Shown piece by piece: positions 27,101 to 33,605 of a stretch of 64,000 nt of DNA. The DNA comes from Pseudonocardia sp. SCN 73-27 (GTDB lineage: Bacteria; Actinomycetota; Actinomycetes; Mycobacteriales; Pseudonocardiaceae), in contig MEGH01000014.1 of NCBI GenBank assembly GCA_001725415.1, positions 1 through 64,000 on the forward strand. The letters are read 5' to 3'. The notes below the pieces were generated by a model that saw nothing but the letters and a program-made list of their open reading frames with translations, searched no databases and was not told where the DNA came from. The translations under genes were made by a program, and so were the position numbers. The number at the start of each line of letters is the position of its first letter. Position 1 is the first letter of the stretch.

Positions 27101-27358
27101 ATGGGCCTGGAGGGCGCGGTGCGGCTGGGCTTCCGCAAGGAGCTGGAGGCCGTCGACGACCCGGTCGAGCGGGAGGCGTTGTACCGCAAGCTCGTCGCCG
27201 AGATGTACGAGCAGGGCAAGGCGACCAACACGGCGAGCGTCTTCGAGATCGACGACGTCATCGACCCGGTCGAGACGCGGCGCTGGATCGTGCAGGGCTT
27301 CCGCGGCTACGAGCCGCAGAGAATGGGTGCACGTCGCCCCAACGTCGACACCTGGTGA
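24155..27358 (+). CDS. Single-chain biotin-dependent acyl-CoA carboxylase (BC-BCCP-CT)
   Basis: 1,067 residues. Residues 1-~450 are biotin carboxylase (VLVANRGEIAIR, HPGYGFLSEN, KAVSGGGGRGIR, EVNPRLQVEHPVTEEVTGLD). Residues ~465-540 are the carrier domain with EAMKMEHP, biotinyl-Lys505. Residues ~560-1067 are carboxyltransferase (ARENLDDLVDPGTFVEYG, GYCFAGNAALAGCCD, VDTPGFMVG, GQSMGGGSTKAP). It carboxylates an acyl-CoA with bicarbonate and ATP. Most actinobacteria split these functions over separate alpha and beta chains, so the fusion is notable. The ATG at 24155 overlaps the upstream stop (ATGA). The substrate is probably a product of the two adjacent dehydrogenases. Confidence 0.9.
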   Translation: MTVLPSRVLVANRGEIAIRLLRSCAELGVEAVAVFSGDDADAPHVRTAAEAVALPGEGPAAYLDVDAVVAAARESGCDTVHPGYGFLSENPTLVRACGEAGLTFVGPSADALEHFGDKTRARSVAAAAGVPVPEGTDGPVDLDGATAFLDGLGDGASVVLKAVSGGGGRGIRPVHDRAELPAAYASAAREAAAATGGGGVYVERLVVDARHVEVQVAGDGERVVALGDRDCSVQRRHQKLVEIAPAPGLSGAVRERLATAAEAIVGSGYRGLGTVEFLVTATDEVWFLEVNPRLQVEHPVTEEVTGLDLVATGLRLAAGATLADLGLSARPPAPRGSAIQLRVTTETVTPDGLYPAAGTITELALPSGRGVRVDAAAHPGYATSPRFDPLLAKVIARGADLGAALAVARRALAETVVGGVDTTVGLLRALLDDPAWAPGESGTDFLDTHLSTLAAGLGVEPVPVPEPDGTRTVTVPTTGTVVTVDVGEGDEVAAGTTLVVLEAMKMEHPVVAPTAGIVRRIDVAVGDTPLAGTAAVHLEERETAGDTAADVAEFGPDHVRDDLDQVLRRRAIGLDAARPDAVARRRRTGRRTARENLDDLVDPGTFVEYGALAIAAQRRRRTVDDLVERTPADGLVAGTADVSGHQVVVMSYDYTVLAGTQGAHNHKKKDRLFELAEQRMLPLVVFCEGGGGRPGDTDGSWVSMLDVPAFHLFGRLSGRVPLVGIVSGYCFAGNAALAGCCDVVIATEDANLGMGGPAMIEGGGLGVVEPREIGPMRDQVPNGVVDVLVADEAEAVDVARRYLSYFQGPQQVWEAPDQRLLRHVVPENRVRVYDVRAVIDGLADTGSVLELRRGFAAGIVTALVRVEGRPMGLLANDPTHLGGAIDRDGADKAARFMQLCDAFGLPIVSLVDTPGFMVGPESERTATVRHFSRMFVVGANVDVPIGMVVVRKCYGLGGQSMGGGSTKAPQFCVAWPTGEFGGMGLEGAVRLGFRKELEAVDDPVEREALYRKLVAEMYEQGKATNTASVFEIDDVIDPVETRRWIVQGFRGYEPQRMGARRPNVDTW

Positions 27359-27366
27359 CCCGACGA

Positions 27367-27430
27367 CGCCGAGTTCGACGTCGGACCGGTCCGGACCATG
27401 ATCGAACCAGCCTCGAGGTCGAACTCGGCG
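27367..27430. terminator. Long inverted repeat between convergent genes (bidirectional terminator-like)
   Basis: A perfect 13-bp stem, CGCCGAGTTCGAC (27367-27379) and GTCGAACTCGGCG (27418-27430), with a 38-nt loop that itself holds GGACCGGTCC. It lies between the carboxylase stop (27358) and the stop of the converging small gene (27445). There is no U-tract. Confidence 0.55.
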
Positions 27431-27444
27431 TGTCCCGTCGCTGT

Positions 27445-27690
27445 TCAGGCGATGATCAGGTACAGGCCGTAGCCGACGATCGCGGCGGCTGCGAGCAGGC
27501 AGACCGCGGCGATCGCGGTGCCGGCGGCCGGGCTCAGGCCCGGCTCGGCGCCGTCGTGCGGACCGCCGACGGGCTGCTTCGCCCGCGCCGAGAGCCCGAC
27601 CAGGGCGACCGAGAGCAGGACGACGACGGCGACGCCGGCGGCCAGCGAGACGAGCGAGACGATGCCGAGGGAACCCCAGGCGATACTCAT
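27445..27690 (-). CDS. Small two-TM membrane protein next to the phosphate transporter
   Basis: 81 residues. A first membrane segment at ~5-35 (GIVSLVSLAAGVAVVVLLSV), a hydrophilic loop, and a second segment at ~55-80 (AAVCLLAAAAIVGYGLYLII). ATG 27690 has GGAGG 8 nt upstream. It follows the Pit gene by 17 nt on the same strand and is very likely cotranscribed. The family is not recognised; an accessory subunit of the transporter is possible. Confidence 0.7.
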   Translation of the reverse strand: MSIAWGSLGIVSLVSLAAGVAVVVLLSVALVGLSARAKQPVGGPHDGAEPGLSPAAGTAIAAVCLLAAAAIVGYGLYLIIA

Positions 27691-27707
27691 CGCGAGAACC
27701 TCCGGGC

Positions 27708-28844
27708 TCAGGACGCCGTCCCGGCGGGGACCTTCTCGCCGGGGGTCGGGACGTCGTTGACGTTGTCGGCGGTGACGGGCTTGCGACGCGAGATCGCGTA
27801 GATGCCGAGGCCGACCGCGAGGGCGACGACCGCGACGATGATCGTGCCGACGGTGCCGGTCGACGCGAGCCAGGCGGCGACGGCGCCGACGGCCGCGGCG
27901 GCGGGCAGCGTGAGCAGCCACGCGATCGCCATCTGCCCGGCGACGCCCCACTGGACCGACGCCAGCCGGCGCCCGGCCCCTGCGCCGAAGATCGAGCCGG
28001 TGGCGACCTGGGTCGTCGACAGCGCGAAGCCCAGGTGCGACGAGGTCAGGATGACCGCGGCGCTGGCCGACTCGGCGGCGAAGCCCTGCGGGGTCTGGAT
28101 GTCGCTGACCCGCTTGCCGAGGGTCTGGATGATGCGCCAGCCGCCGAGGTAGGTGCCGAGCGCGATGGCGAGACCGGACGCGAGGATGACCCAGAACGGC
28201 GGGCCGGAGTTCGGCGCGAGCACGCCCGCGGTGATCAGGGTCAGGGTGATGATGCCCATCGTCTTCTGGGCGTCGTTGGTGCCGTGCGCGAGCGCGACCA
28301 TCGACGCGGAGACGATCTGGCCGAGCTTGAATCCCTTGGTGACGGTCCGTTCCTCGCCGCGCTTGGTGATGCGGTAGGCGAGGTATGTCGCGATGAGCGC
28401 GATGACGCCGGCGAGCAGTGGCGACAGGATCGCGGGCAGCACGACCTTGGTGACGACGGTGCCGAAGTTGACCGCGCTCGCGCCGGCAGCGACGAGGGTG
28501 GCGCCGATCAGGCCGCCGAACAGGGCGTGCGAGGAGCTCGACGGCAGACCGAGCAGCCAGGTGAACAGGTTCCACAGGATTGCGCCGACGAGCCCCGCGA
28601 AGATCACCACAGGGGTGATCCTGGCTTCGTTCACGAGACCGCTGGAGATCGTCTTGGCGACCTCCACGGAGAGGAAGGCGCCGACCAGGTTGAGCACACC
28701 GGCCACGGCGACGGCAACCTTGGGGCGCAGGGCCCCGGTGGCGATGGAGGTGGCCATCGCGTTCGCCGTGTCGTGGAAGCCGTTGGTGAAGTCGAAGATC
28801 AACGCGGTCACGATGACCACGACGACGATCACGGACAGATCCAC
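27708..28844 (-). CDS. pit: Low-affinity inorganic phosphate transporter, Pit family
   Basis: 378 residues with the two Pit signature repeats: FDFTNGFHDTANAMATSIATGAL near the N-terminus and ALAHGTNDAQKTMGII in the middle. About ten membrane segments are present, plus the SSSSHALFGG and SSHLGFALSTTQV loops. It imports phosphate (as metal phosphate) with protons. GTG 28844 has GGGAGG 6 nt upstream. A PHO-box-like repeat and a TAGCGT -10 upstream point to PhoP control. Confidence 0.93.
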   Translation of the reverse strand: MDLSVIVVVVIVTALIFDFTNGFHDTANAMATSIATGALRPKVAVAVAGVLNLVGAFLSVEVAKTISSGLVNEARITPVVIFAGLVGAILWNLFTWLLGLPSSSSHALFGGLIGATLVAAGASAVNFGTVVTKVVLPAILSPLLAGVIALIATYLAYRITKRGEERTVTKGFKLGQIVSASMVALAHGTNDAQKTMGIITLTLITAGVLAPNSGPPFWVILASGLAIALGTYLGGWRIIQTLGKRVSDIQTPQGFAAESASAAVILTSSHLGFALSTTQVATGSIFGAGAGRRLASVQWGVAGQMAIAWLLTLPAAAAVGAVAAWLASTGTVGTIIVAVVALAVGLGIYAISRRKPVTADNVNDVPTPGEKVPAGTAS

Positions 28845-28872
28845 GGAACCTCCCTCATTCGGGTACAGCGGG

Positions 28873-28878
28873 ACGCTA
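28873..28878 (-). promoter_or_regulatory. Probable -10 box (TAGCGT) of pit
   Basis: TAGCGT on the minus strand, 10 nt downstream of the PHO-box-like repeat and about 28 nt upstream of GTG 28844. Confidence 0.45.
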
Positions 28879-28887
28879 CGGACGGTG

Positions 28888-28905
28888 GGGGAACGGAAGG
28901 TGAAC
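28888..28905 (-). promoter_or_regulatory. PHO-box-like direct repeat upstream of pit
   Basis: The minus strand reads GTTCACC-TTCC-GTTCCCC. These are two 7-nt units 11 nt apart, matching the actinobacterial PhoP repeat GTTCACC at 7/7 and 6/7. Confidence 0.6.
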
Positions 28906-29045
28906 AGAGGGCGTCTTCCGGATGCCCGTCGGGCCGGGATCGAGGAACCGGACCCGTTGGGGCGCAACGAAATATGCCCGATATACGAGGATTGCCCGGT
29001 TGACCTGTGGTGGTGAGCGGGCGGGGCGGGTGGCACGGTGTGCGG

Positions 29046-30842
29046 ATGCGCTCGCTGCTGCTCTCGAGACGGGATCTCGACTTCCTGCTGAACGACTGGT
29101 TGCAGGTCGAGAAGCTGACGTCGCGACCCCGGTTCGCAGCCCACGACCGCGACACCTTCTCCGCCGTGCTCGACCTCGCCGAGGAGGTCGCGACCGAGCA
29201 CTTCGCGCCCCACCGCAAGCTCTCCGACACCAGCGAGCCGGAGTTCGACGGCGAGCGTGTCCACCTGCCCGCCGAGGTCGGTGACGCCCTGCGCGTGCTC
29301 GCCGGCACCGGGATGATCGGCGCGGCGATGGACGAGTCCATCGGCGGCATGCAGCTGCCGCAGGTCGTCGCCCAGGCGTGCTTCCTGTGGCTGCACGCCG
29401 CGAACGTCGGCACCGCCGCCTACCCGTTCCTCACCGTCGCCAACGCGAACCTGCTGCTCGCGCACGGCTCACCCGAGCAGGTCGACACCTGGGTGCGGCC
29501 GATGCTGGAGGGCCGGTTCACCGGGACGATGTGCCTGTCGGAGCCGCAGGCCGGCTCGTCGCTGTCCGACGTCACCACCCGCGCCGAGGCCCGCCCCGAC
29601 GGCACCCACCGCGTCACCGGCACCAAGATGTGGATTTCCGGCGGCGACCACGAGCTGTCGGAGAACATCGTCCACCTCGTGCTGGCACGCATCCCCGGCT
29701 CACCGCCCGGGGTCAAGGGCATCTCACTGTTCGTCGTGCCCCGGTTCCTCGTCGGCCCCGACGGCGCGGTCGGCGAGCGCAACGACGTCGTCCTCGCCGG
29801 GCTCAACCACAAGATGGGCTACCGCGGCACCGTCAACACGCTGCTGAACTTCGGCGAGGGCCGGTACACCCCCGGCGGCGAGCCCGGCGCCGTCGGCTAC
29901 CTGGTGGGGGAGCCGAACCAGGGGCTCGCCCAGATGTTCCACATGATGAACGAGGCGCGCGTGGGCGTCGGAGGCGGCGCGACCGCGCTCGGCTACGCGG
30001 GGTACCTCCACGCCCTCGACTATGCACGGACCCGGCCGCAGGGCCGGCTGCCCGGGGCGAAGGACCCGACCTCGCCGCAGGTCCCGCTCGTCGCGCACGC
30101 CGACGTCCGACGGATGCTGCTGGCGGCGAAGAGCTGGGTCGAGGGGGCGCTCGCGCTCGTCCTCTACTGCGCGCGGCTGCTCGACGAGGAGCGCACCGCC
30201 GATGACGCGGCCGACCGCGCCCGCGCCCACCTGCTGCTGGAGGTGCTGACGCCGGTCGCGAAGAGCTGGCCGTCGCAGTGGTGCCTGGCCGCCAACGACC
30301 TCGCCATCCAGGTCCACGGCGGCTACGGCTACACCCGCGAGTACGACGTCGAGCAGCTCTACCGCGACAACCGGCTCAACGCCATCCACGAGGGCACCCA
30401 CGGCATCCAGGCCATCGACCTGTTGGGGCGCAAGGTCGTCATGCAGGGCGGAGCCGGGCTCGCGCTGCTCGCCGAGACGATCCGGGCCACGACCGCGCGG
30501 GCCGCCCACGCCGACGGGACCGCCGCCGAGCTCGCGACGGCCCTCGACGCCGCGGTCGCCCGGATCGTCGACGTCACCGCGACGCTGTGGGCCGCAGGCG
30601 ATCCCGAGGTGTCACTGGCCAACGCCTCGGTGTACCTGGAGGCGGTCGGACACGTCGTCGTCGGGTGGATGTGGCTGGAGCAGTTGCTCGCCGCCGGGGA
30701 CCGGCCCGGGGACTTCCACGACGGCAAGCGCGCCGCCGCCCGCTTCTACCTGCGCCACGAGCTCCCGCGCACCGGCCCATGGCTCGACCTGCTGGCGAGC
30801 GTCGACCGGACGACCGTAGACATGCGGGACGAGTGGTTCTGA
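29046..30842 (+). CDS. Long acyl-CoA dehydrogenase (FadE5-type)
   Basis: 598 residues, about 200 longer than classical acyl-CoA dehydrogenases. Features include TGTMCLSEPQAGSSLSDV, TKMWISGGDH, LNHKMGYRGTVNTLLNF and VHGGYGYTREYDVEQLYRDNRLNAIHEGTHGIQ, followed by an extra C-terminal helical domain (~480-598). This layout is that of FadE5-like enzymes with broad chain-length range. ATG 29046 follows an in-frame GTG/TG-rich stretch; MRSLLLSRRDLDFLL is the usual N-terminus of this group. It is probably monocistronic. Confidence 0.88.
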   Translation: MRSLLLSRRDLDFLLNDWLQVEKLTSRPRFAAHDRDTFSAVLDLAEEVATEHFAPHRKLSDTSEPEFDGERVHLPAEVGDALRVLAGTGMIGAAMDESIGGMQLPQVVAQACFLWLHAANVGTAAYPFLTVANANLLLAHGSPEQVDTWVRPMLEGRFTGTMCLSEPQAGSSLSDVTTRAEARPDGTHRVTGTKMWISGGDHELSENIVHLVLARIPGSPPGVKGISLFVVPRFLVGPDGAVGERNDVVLAGLNHKMGYRGTVNTLLNFGEGRYTPGGEPGAVGYLVGEPNQGLAQMFHMMNEARVGVGGGATALGYAGYLHALDYARTRPQGRLPGAKDPTSPQVPLVAHADVRRMLLAAKSWVEGALALVLYCARLLDEERTADDAADRARAHLLLEVLTPVAKSWPSQWCLAANDLAIQVHGGYGYTREYDVEQLYRDNRLNAIHEGTHGIQAIDLLGRKVVMQGGAGLALLAETIRATTARAAHADGTAAELATALDAAVARIVDVTATLWAAGDPEVSLANASVYLEAVGHVVVGWMWLEQLLAAGDRPGDFHDGKRAAARFYLRHELPRTGPWLDLLASVDRTTVDMRDEWF

Positions 30843-30847
30843 GGGAG

Positions 30848-31336
30848 CTACCCCGCGGCGTCGAGGTCGCGCTCCACGCGGTCGAGTGCCGTGCGGATCG
30901 TCTCGCAGTAGCCGGCGGTCGCCTCGTCGTCGGGCAGGTCGCCCATCCGGGCCCGGGCGGCCTCGACGTGCTCACGCGCACGCTCGTGGTCGCCCAGGCG
31001 GCGCAGCACGTCGGCCAGGTTGAGGTGCAGCGACGGGTAGAACCCGGCGATGCGCAGCGACGGGTGGTGGGCCTGGGCGCTGTCGTCGCTCGCGCCGGCC
31101 GCCGCGGCGAGGGCCCGCTCGTCCCACATCAGCTCGGCGTGCGGGTCGGGCTGCACATCGGCGGCGTAGTGGGCGAGCACGCAACGGTGGAAAGGGTCGC
31201 CGTCGGGCCCGGTCAGCTCGTCCCACAGCGCGTCGAACTCCGCCGCGGCGGCCTCGACGTCGCCGCGGCGCGACCGCTCGACCGTCGCCGTGATGCGGTC
31301 CATGATCGGCGCGCCGGCTGTCGCTGTCTCGTCCAT
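30848..31336 (-). CDS. Hypothetical helical protein, possibly TPR-like
   Basis: 162 residues, mostly alpha-helical. FYPSLHLNLADVLRRLGDHERAREHVEAAR at ~100-130 matches a tetratricopeptide-style helix pair. No catalytic motif is seen. ATG 31336 gives MDETATAG. It converges with the long acyl-CoA dehydrogenase, with only 5 nt between stops. The function is unknown. Confidence 0.65.
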   Translation of the reverse strand: MDETATAGAPIMDRITATVERSRRGDVEAAAAEFDALWDELTGPDGDPFHRCVLAHYAADVQPDPHAELMWDERALAAAAGASDDSAQAHHPSLRIAGFYPSLHLNLADVLRRLGDHERAREHVEAARARMGDLPDDEATAGYCETIRTALDRVERDLDAAG

Positions 31337-31375
31337 GCTGCGGACGCTAGCGAGCACCCCCGACAGAACCGACGA

Positions 31376-32143
31376 TCACCGCTCCCGTGCCAGCTGCTGC
31401 GCGATCACGCCCTGCAGGTGCTGCAGCCCCGGCGTGCCCAGCCCGCCGATCTGCGACTCCAGCTGGCGCAGCAGGTGCGGGTCGTGCACGCCGGCCTCGC
31501 TCGACTGCAGCAGCACCGTCCCGGCGCCGGTGAAGTCGAACTGGCGCTCCTCGCCGGAGCTCGACCCGAGGAAGCCCATGGCGGACTGCAGGAACCCCGT
31601 CATCCAGGTCGCGTCGTAGTGGTGCGACGGCGACGGGCAGTCGGCCCAGCCGACGAGCGCCTGCGGGTCGACGCGGATCGGGGGCTCGGCGAAGATCACC
31701 GGCCCCGAGCTCGACGCCAGGAACTTGCCGGTGCCGATCAGCGTGAGGAACCCCGGGACGATCGACTGCTTGAGCTCGAGGGTCTCGTCGAAGGCCAGCA
31801 GGTTCGACGCACGCAGCGTCAGGTTGCCGTCGTCGAGGTCGTAGCTGTTGATGTCGTAGCCGCGGTCGCCCAGGATCAGGTGCCCCGTGCCCGTCGCGAC
31901 GACCCAGTCTCGGGTGTAGAGCGGCGCGGAGAACCGCGTCGCCACCAGGCCGCCGATGCTGGCCGACGACAGGGGCTCGAAGCGGATCGGCTGCCCGCCG
32001 CGTCCGGGGTAGTACGCGATCATCCGGCCGGTCTGCATGAACAGCCGCCCGTCGAGGCGCACGCAGTAGGCGTAGTGGTTGCCGGGGACGTTGTCGTTGT
32101 CGGGCAACGTGTCCGGCGACAGGGGAGTGGTCGGGGTGCTCAT
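31376..32143 (-). CDS. AIM24 family protein (third of three paralogues)
   Basis: 255 residues, rich in beta-strand and glycine. It shows the AIM24 pattern of paired halves: GRMIAYYPGRGG early, LLAFDETLEL mid, then an IRVDPQALVGWADCP segment and FDFTGAGTVLLQSSE. The bacterial role of AIM24 proteins is unknown; the fold resembles TRAP-like beta-sandwiches. It is the last gene of a three-gene operon, 10 nt after its neighbour. It is longer than its two sisters because of N- and C-terminal additions. Confidence 0.82.
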   Translation of the reverse strand: MSTPTTPLSPDTLPDNDNVPGNHYAYCVRLDGRLFMQTGRMIAYYPGRGGQPIRFEPLSSASIGGLVATRFSAPLYTRDWVVATGTGHLILGDRGYDINSYDLDDGNLTLRASNLLAFDETLELKQSIVPGFLTLIGTGKFLASSSGPVIFAEPPIRVDPQALVGWADCPSPSHHYDATWMTGFLQSAMGFLGSSSGEERQFDFTGAGTVLLQSSEAGVHDPHLLRQLESQIGGLGTPGLQHLQGVIAQQLARER

Positions 32144-32153
32144 CGGGGGACCC

Positions 32154-32804
32154 TCAGATCTTCTGCTCGGACGCCTGGACGAACACGGTGCCGTGGCCGG
32201 TGAGCTTGAGCTGCACGGCCTCGCCGGAGCCGCGGCCGACGGCGTCGCGCCAGCTCGCGTTGAGTGAGATGTCGGCGGTCACCTGGCCGACGTGGGCGAC
32301 GAACGCCTGCGGGTCGACGGTGGTGGTGACGCCGGGGCGGACGTCGAGGGCGATGGTGCCGCCGTGGGAGAGGACCGCGGCGGCGCCGACGCCGTGCAGC
32401 TGCGTGGTGAACAGGCCCTGCCCGCTGACCGCGCCGCGGACGGCGCCGCGCAGCCCGCCCTGGGAGCCGAGGAACACGACGGCCGACTGCAGGTGCGCGT
32501 CGTGGGCGACGAGCCGGTCGGCCTCGACGGTGAGCGGCCCGGACCCGTCGAGCTCGACGACGGTGACGTGCAGTCCGCGGTGCCCGTAGTAGACGGTGCC
32601 GGTGCCCTGGGCGACCATCATCGGGACCTTCTCGCCGGACATCATGCGCCCGGCCATGCCGCCGAGCCCGCCCTGCGCGGTGTGGACGGGTGCGAACCCG
32701 ACGGCGCCGGTGTAGGCGAGCATCGCGCCGCGGCGGGCGAGGACCTCGCGGCCCGGGGCGACCTCGGCGGCGACGACCTTGTGGTTGATCTCGGTGAAGC
32801 CCAC
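32154..32804 (-). CDS. AIM24 family protein (second of three paralogues)
   Basis: 216 residues with the AIM24 plan: AMLAYTGAVGFAPV, VMVAQGTGTVYYG-type strands, GAVSGQGLFTTQLHGVGAAAVLS, VDPQAFVAHVGQVT and GHGTVFVQASEQKI. GTG 32804 lies 2 nt after the stop of the first paralogue. The GQGLFTT stretch is shared with the first copy, so the three genes arose by tandem duplication. Confidence 0.84.
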   Translation of the reverse strand: MGFTEINHKVVAAEVAPGREVLARRGAMLAYTGAVGFAPVHTAQGGLGGMAGRMMSGEKVPMMVAQGTGTVYYGHRGLHVTVVELDGSGPLTVEADRLVAHDAHLQSAVVFLGSQGGLRGAVRGAVSGQGLFTTQLHGVGAAAVLSHGGTIALDVRPGVTTTVDPQAFVAHVGQVTADISLNASWRDAVGRGSGEAVQLKLTGHGTVFVQASEQKI

Positions 32805-32806
32805 GC

Positions 32807-33430
32807 TCAGCGCTCCTCGGGCTGGATGAAAACAATGCCCTTGCCGTCGAAGCGCAGGGAGAACGCCTCGCCGGATCCCTCCCCGACGACCGTGCGCCAG
32901 GAGACGTCGGTGACGAAGGTCTGGTCGAGGTGGCCCTGGCTGGCGATGAACGCGTCGGGGTCGACGACCAGCGGGTACTGCGGGGAGACCTCGAGCGCGA
33001 TGGGTGGGCCGCCCGCCGAGAGCAGGGCGGCCGTGCCGTGGCCGGAGACGGTCGTCGTGAACAGGCCCTGGCCGGAGCTGGCGCCGCGCAGGCCGGAGAA
33101 CGCGACGTCGGTGGACAGGCCGTCGGACAGTGCGAGGAGGCGCTCGGACTCGGCGCGCAGGGTGTCGCCGCCGAGCTCGACGAGCAGGATCTCCATGGCG
33201 TCCTTGGCGAACCGGACGACGCCGGTGCCGCTGCACTGCATGAGGGAGATCGACTCGCCGGTGGCGCGGCGCTTGAGGGCGGCGCGCAGGCCGTCGCCCC
33301 CGCCCATGCCGGCGCTCTTGAAGGTCACGTCGCCGTCGTAGGCGATCATCGATCCGGTCGCCGCGCGGACGGAGCCGCCGCGCAGGTCGACCTCCAGGAT
33401 GCGGGTGCCGTGGAGCCGGAAGGGCTGCAT
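32807..33430 (-). CDS. AIM24 family protein (first of three paralogues)
   Basis: 207 residues. It opens with MQPFRLHGTRILEVDLRGG, the usual AIM24 start, then GSMIAYDGDVTFKSAG, GASSGQGLFTTTVSGHGTAALLS, VDPDAFIASQG and GKGIVFIQPEER. ATG 33430 is chosen over an upstream extension that is not conserved-looking. It heads the AIM24 operon and is divergent from the exporter at 33606. Confidence 0.84.
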   Translation of the reverse strand: MQPFRLHGTRILEVDLRGGSVRAATGSMIAYDGDVTFKSAGMGGGDGLRAALKRRATGESISLMQCSGTGVVRFAKDAMEILLVELGGDTLRAESERLLALSDGLSTDVAFSGLRGASSGQGLFTTTVSGHGTAALLSAGGPPIALEVSPQYPLVVDPDAFIASQGHLDQTFVTDVSWRTVVGEGSGEAFSLRFDGKGIVFIQPEER

Positions 33431-33559
33431 GCCCGCGATCCTGGCACGGCCGTCCGGTTCGTCGCGGACGTCCCGCTCCGGCTGCGCCCACACGGGTGTT
33501 TGTGAGGGCCGACACCGGCGGAAACGGACCAATCGCATCGCTCGCTGATGCATTTTTTC

Positions 33560-33577
33560 TTAGTGTAAAGCAACTAA
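33560..33577. promoter_or_regulatory. AT-rich inverted repeat upstream of the 14-TM exporter (candidate MarR operator)
   Basis: TTAGTGTAAAGCAACTAA has 5-bp arms TTAGT/ACTAA around 8 nt. It is unusually AT-rich, lies 28 nt before the exporter GTG, and resembles MarR sites. A MarR gene follows the exporter. Confidence 0.5.
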
Positions 33578-33605
33578 ATGTTCGTGACGTAGGAGTTGGT
33601 GACAC

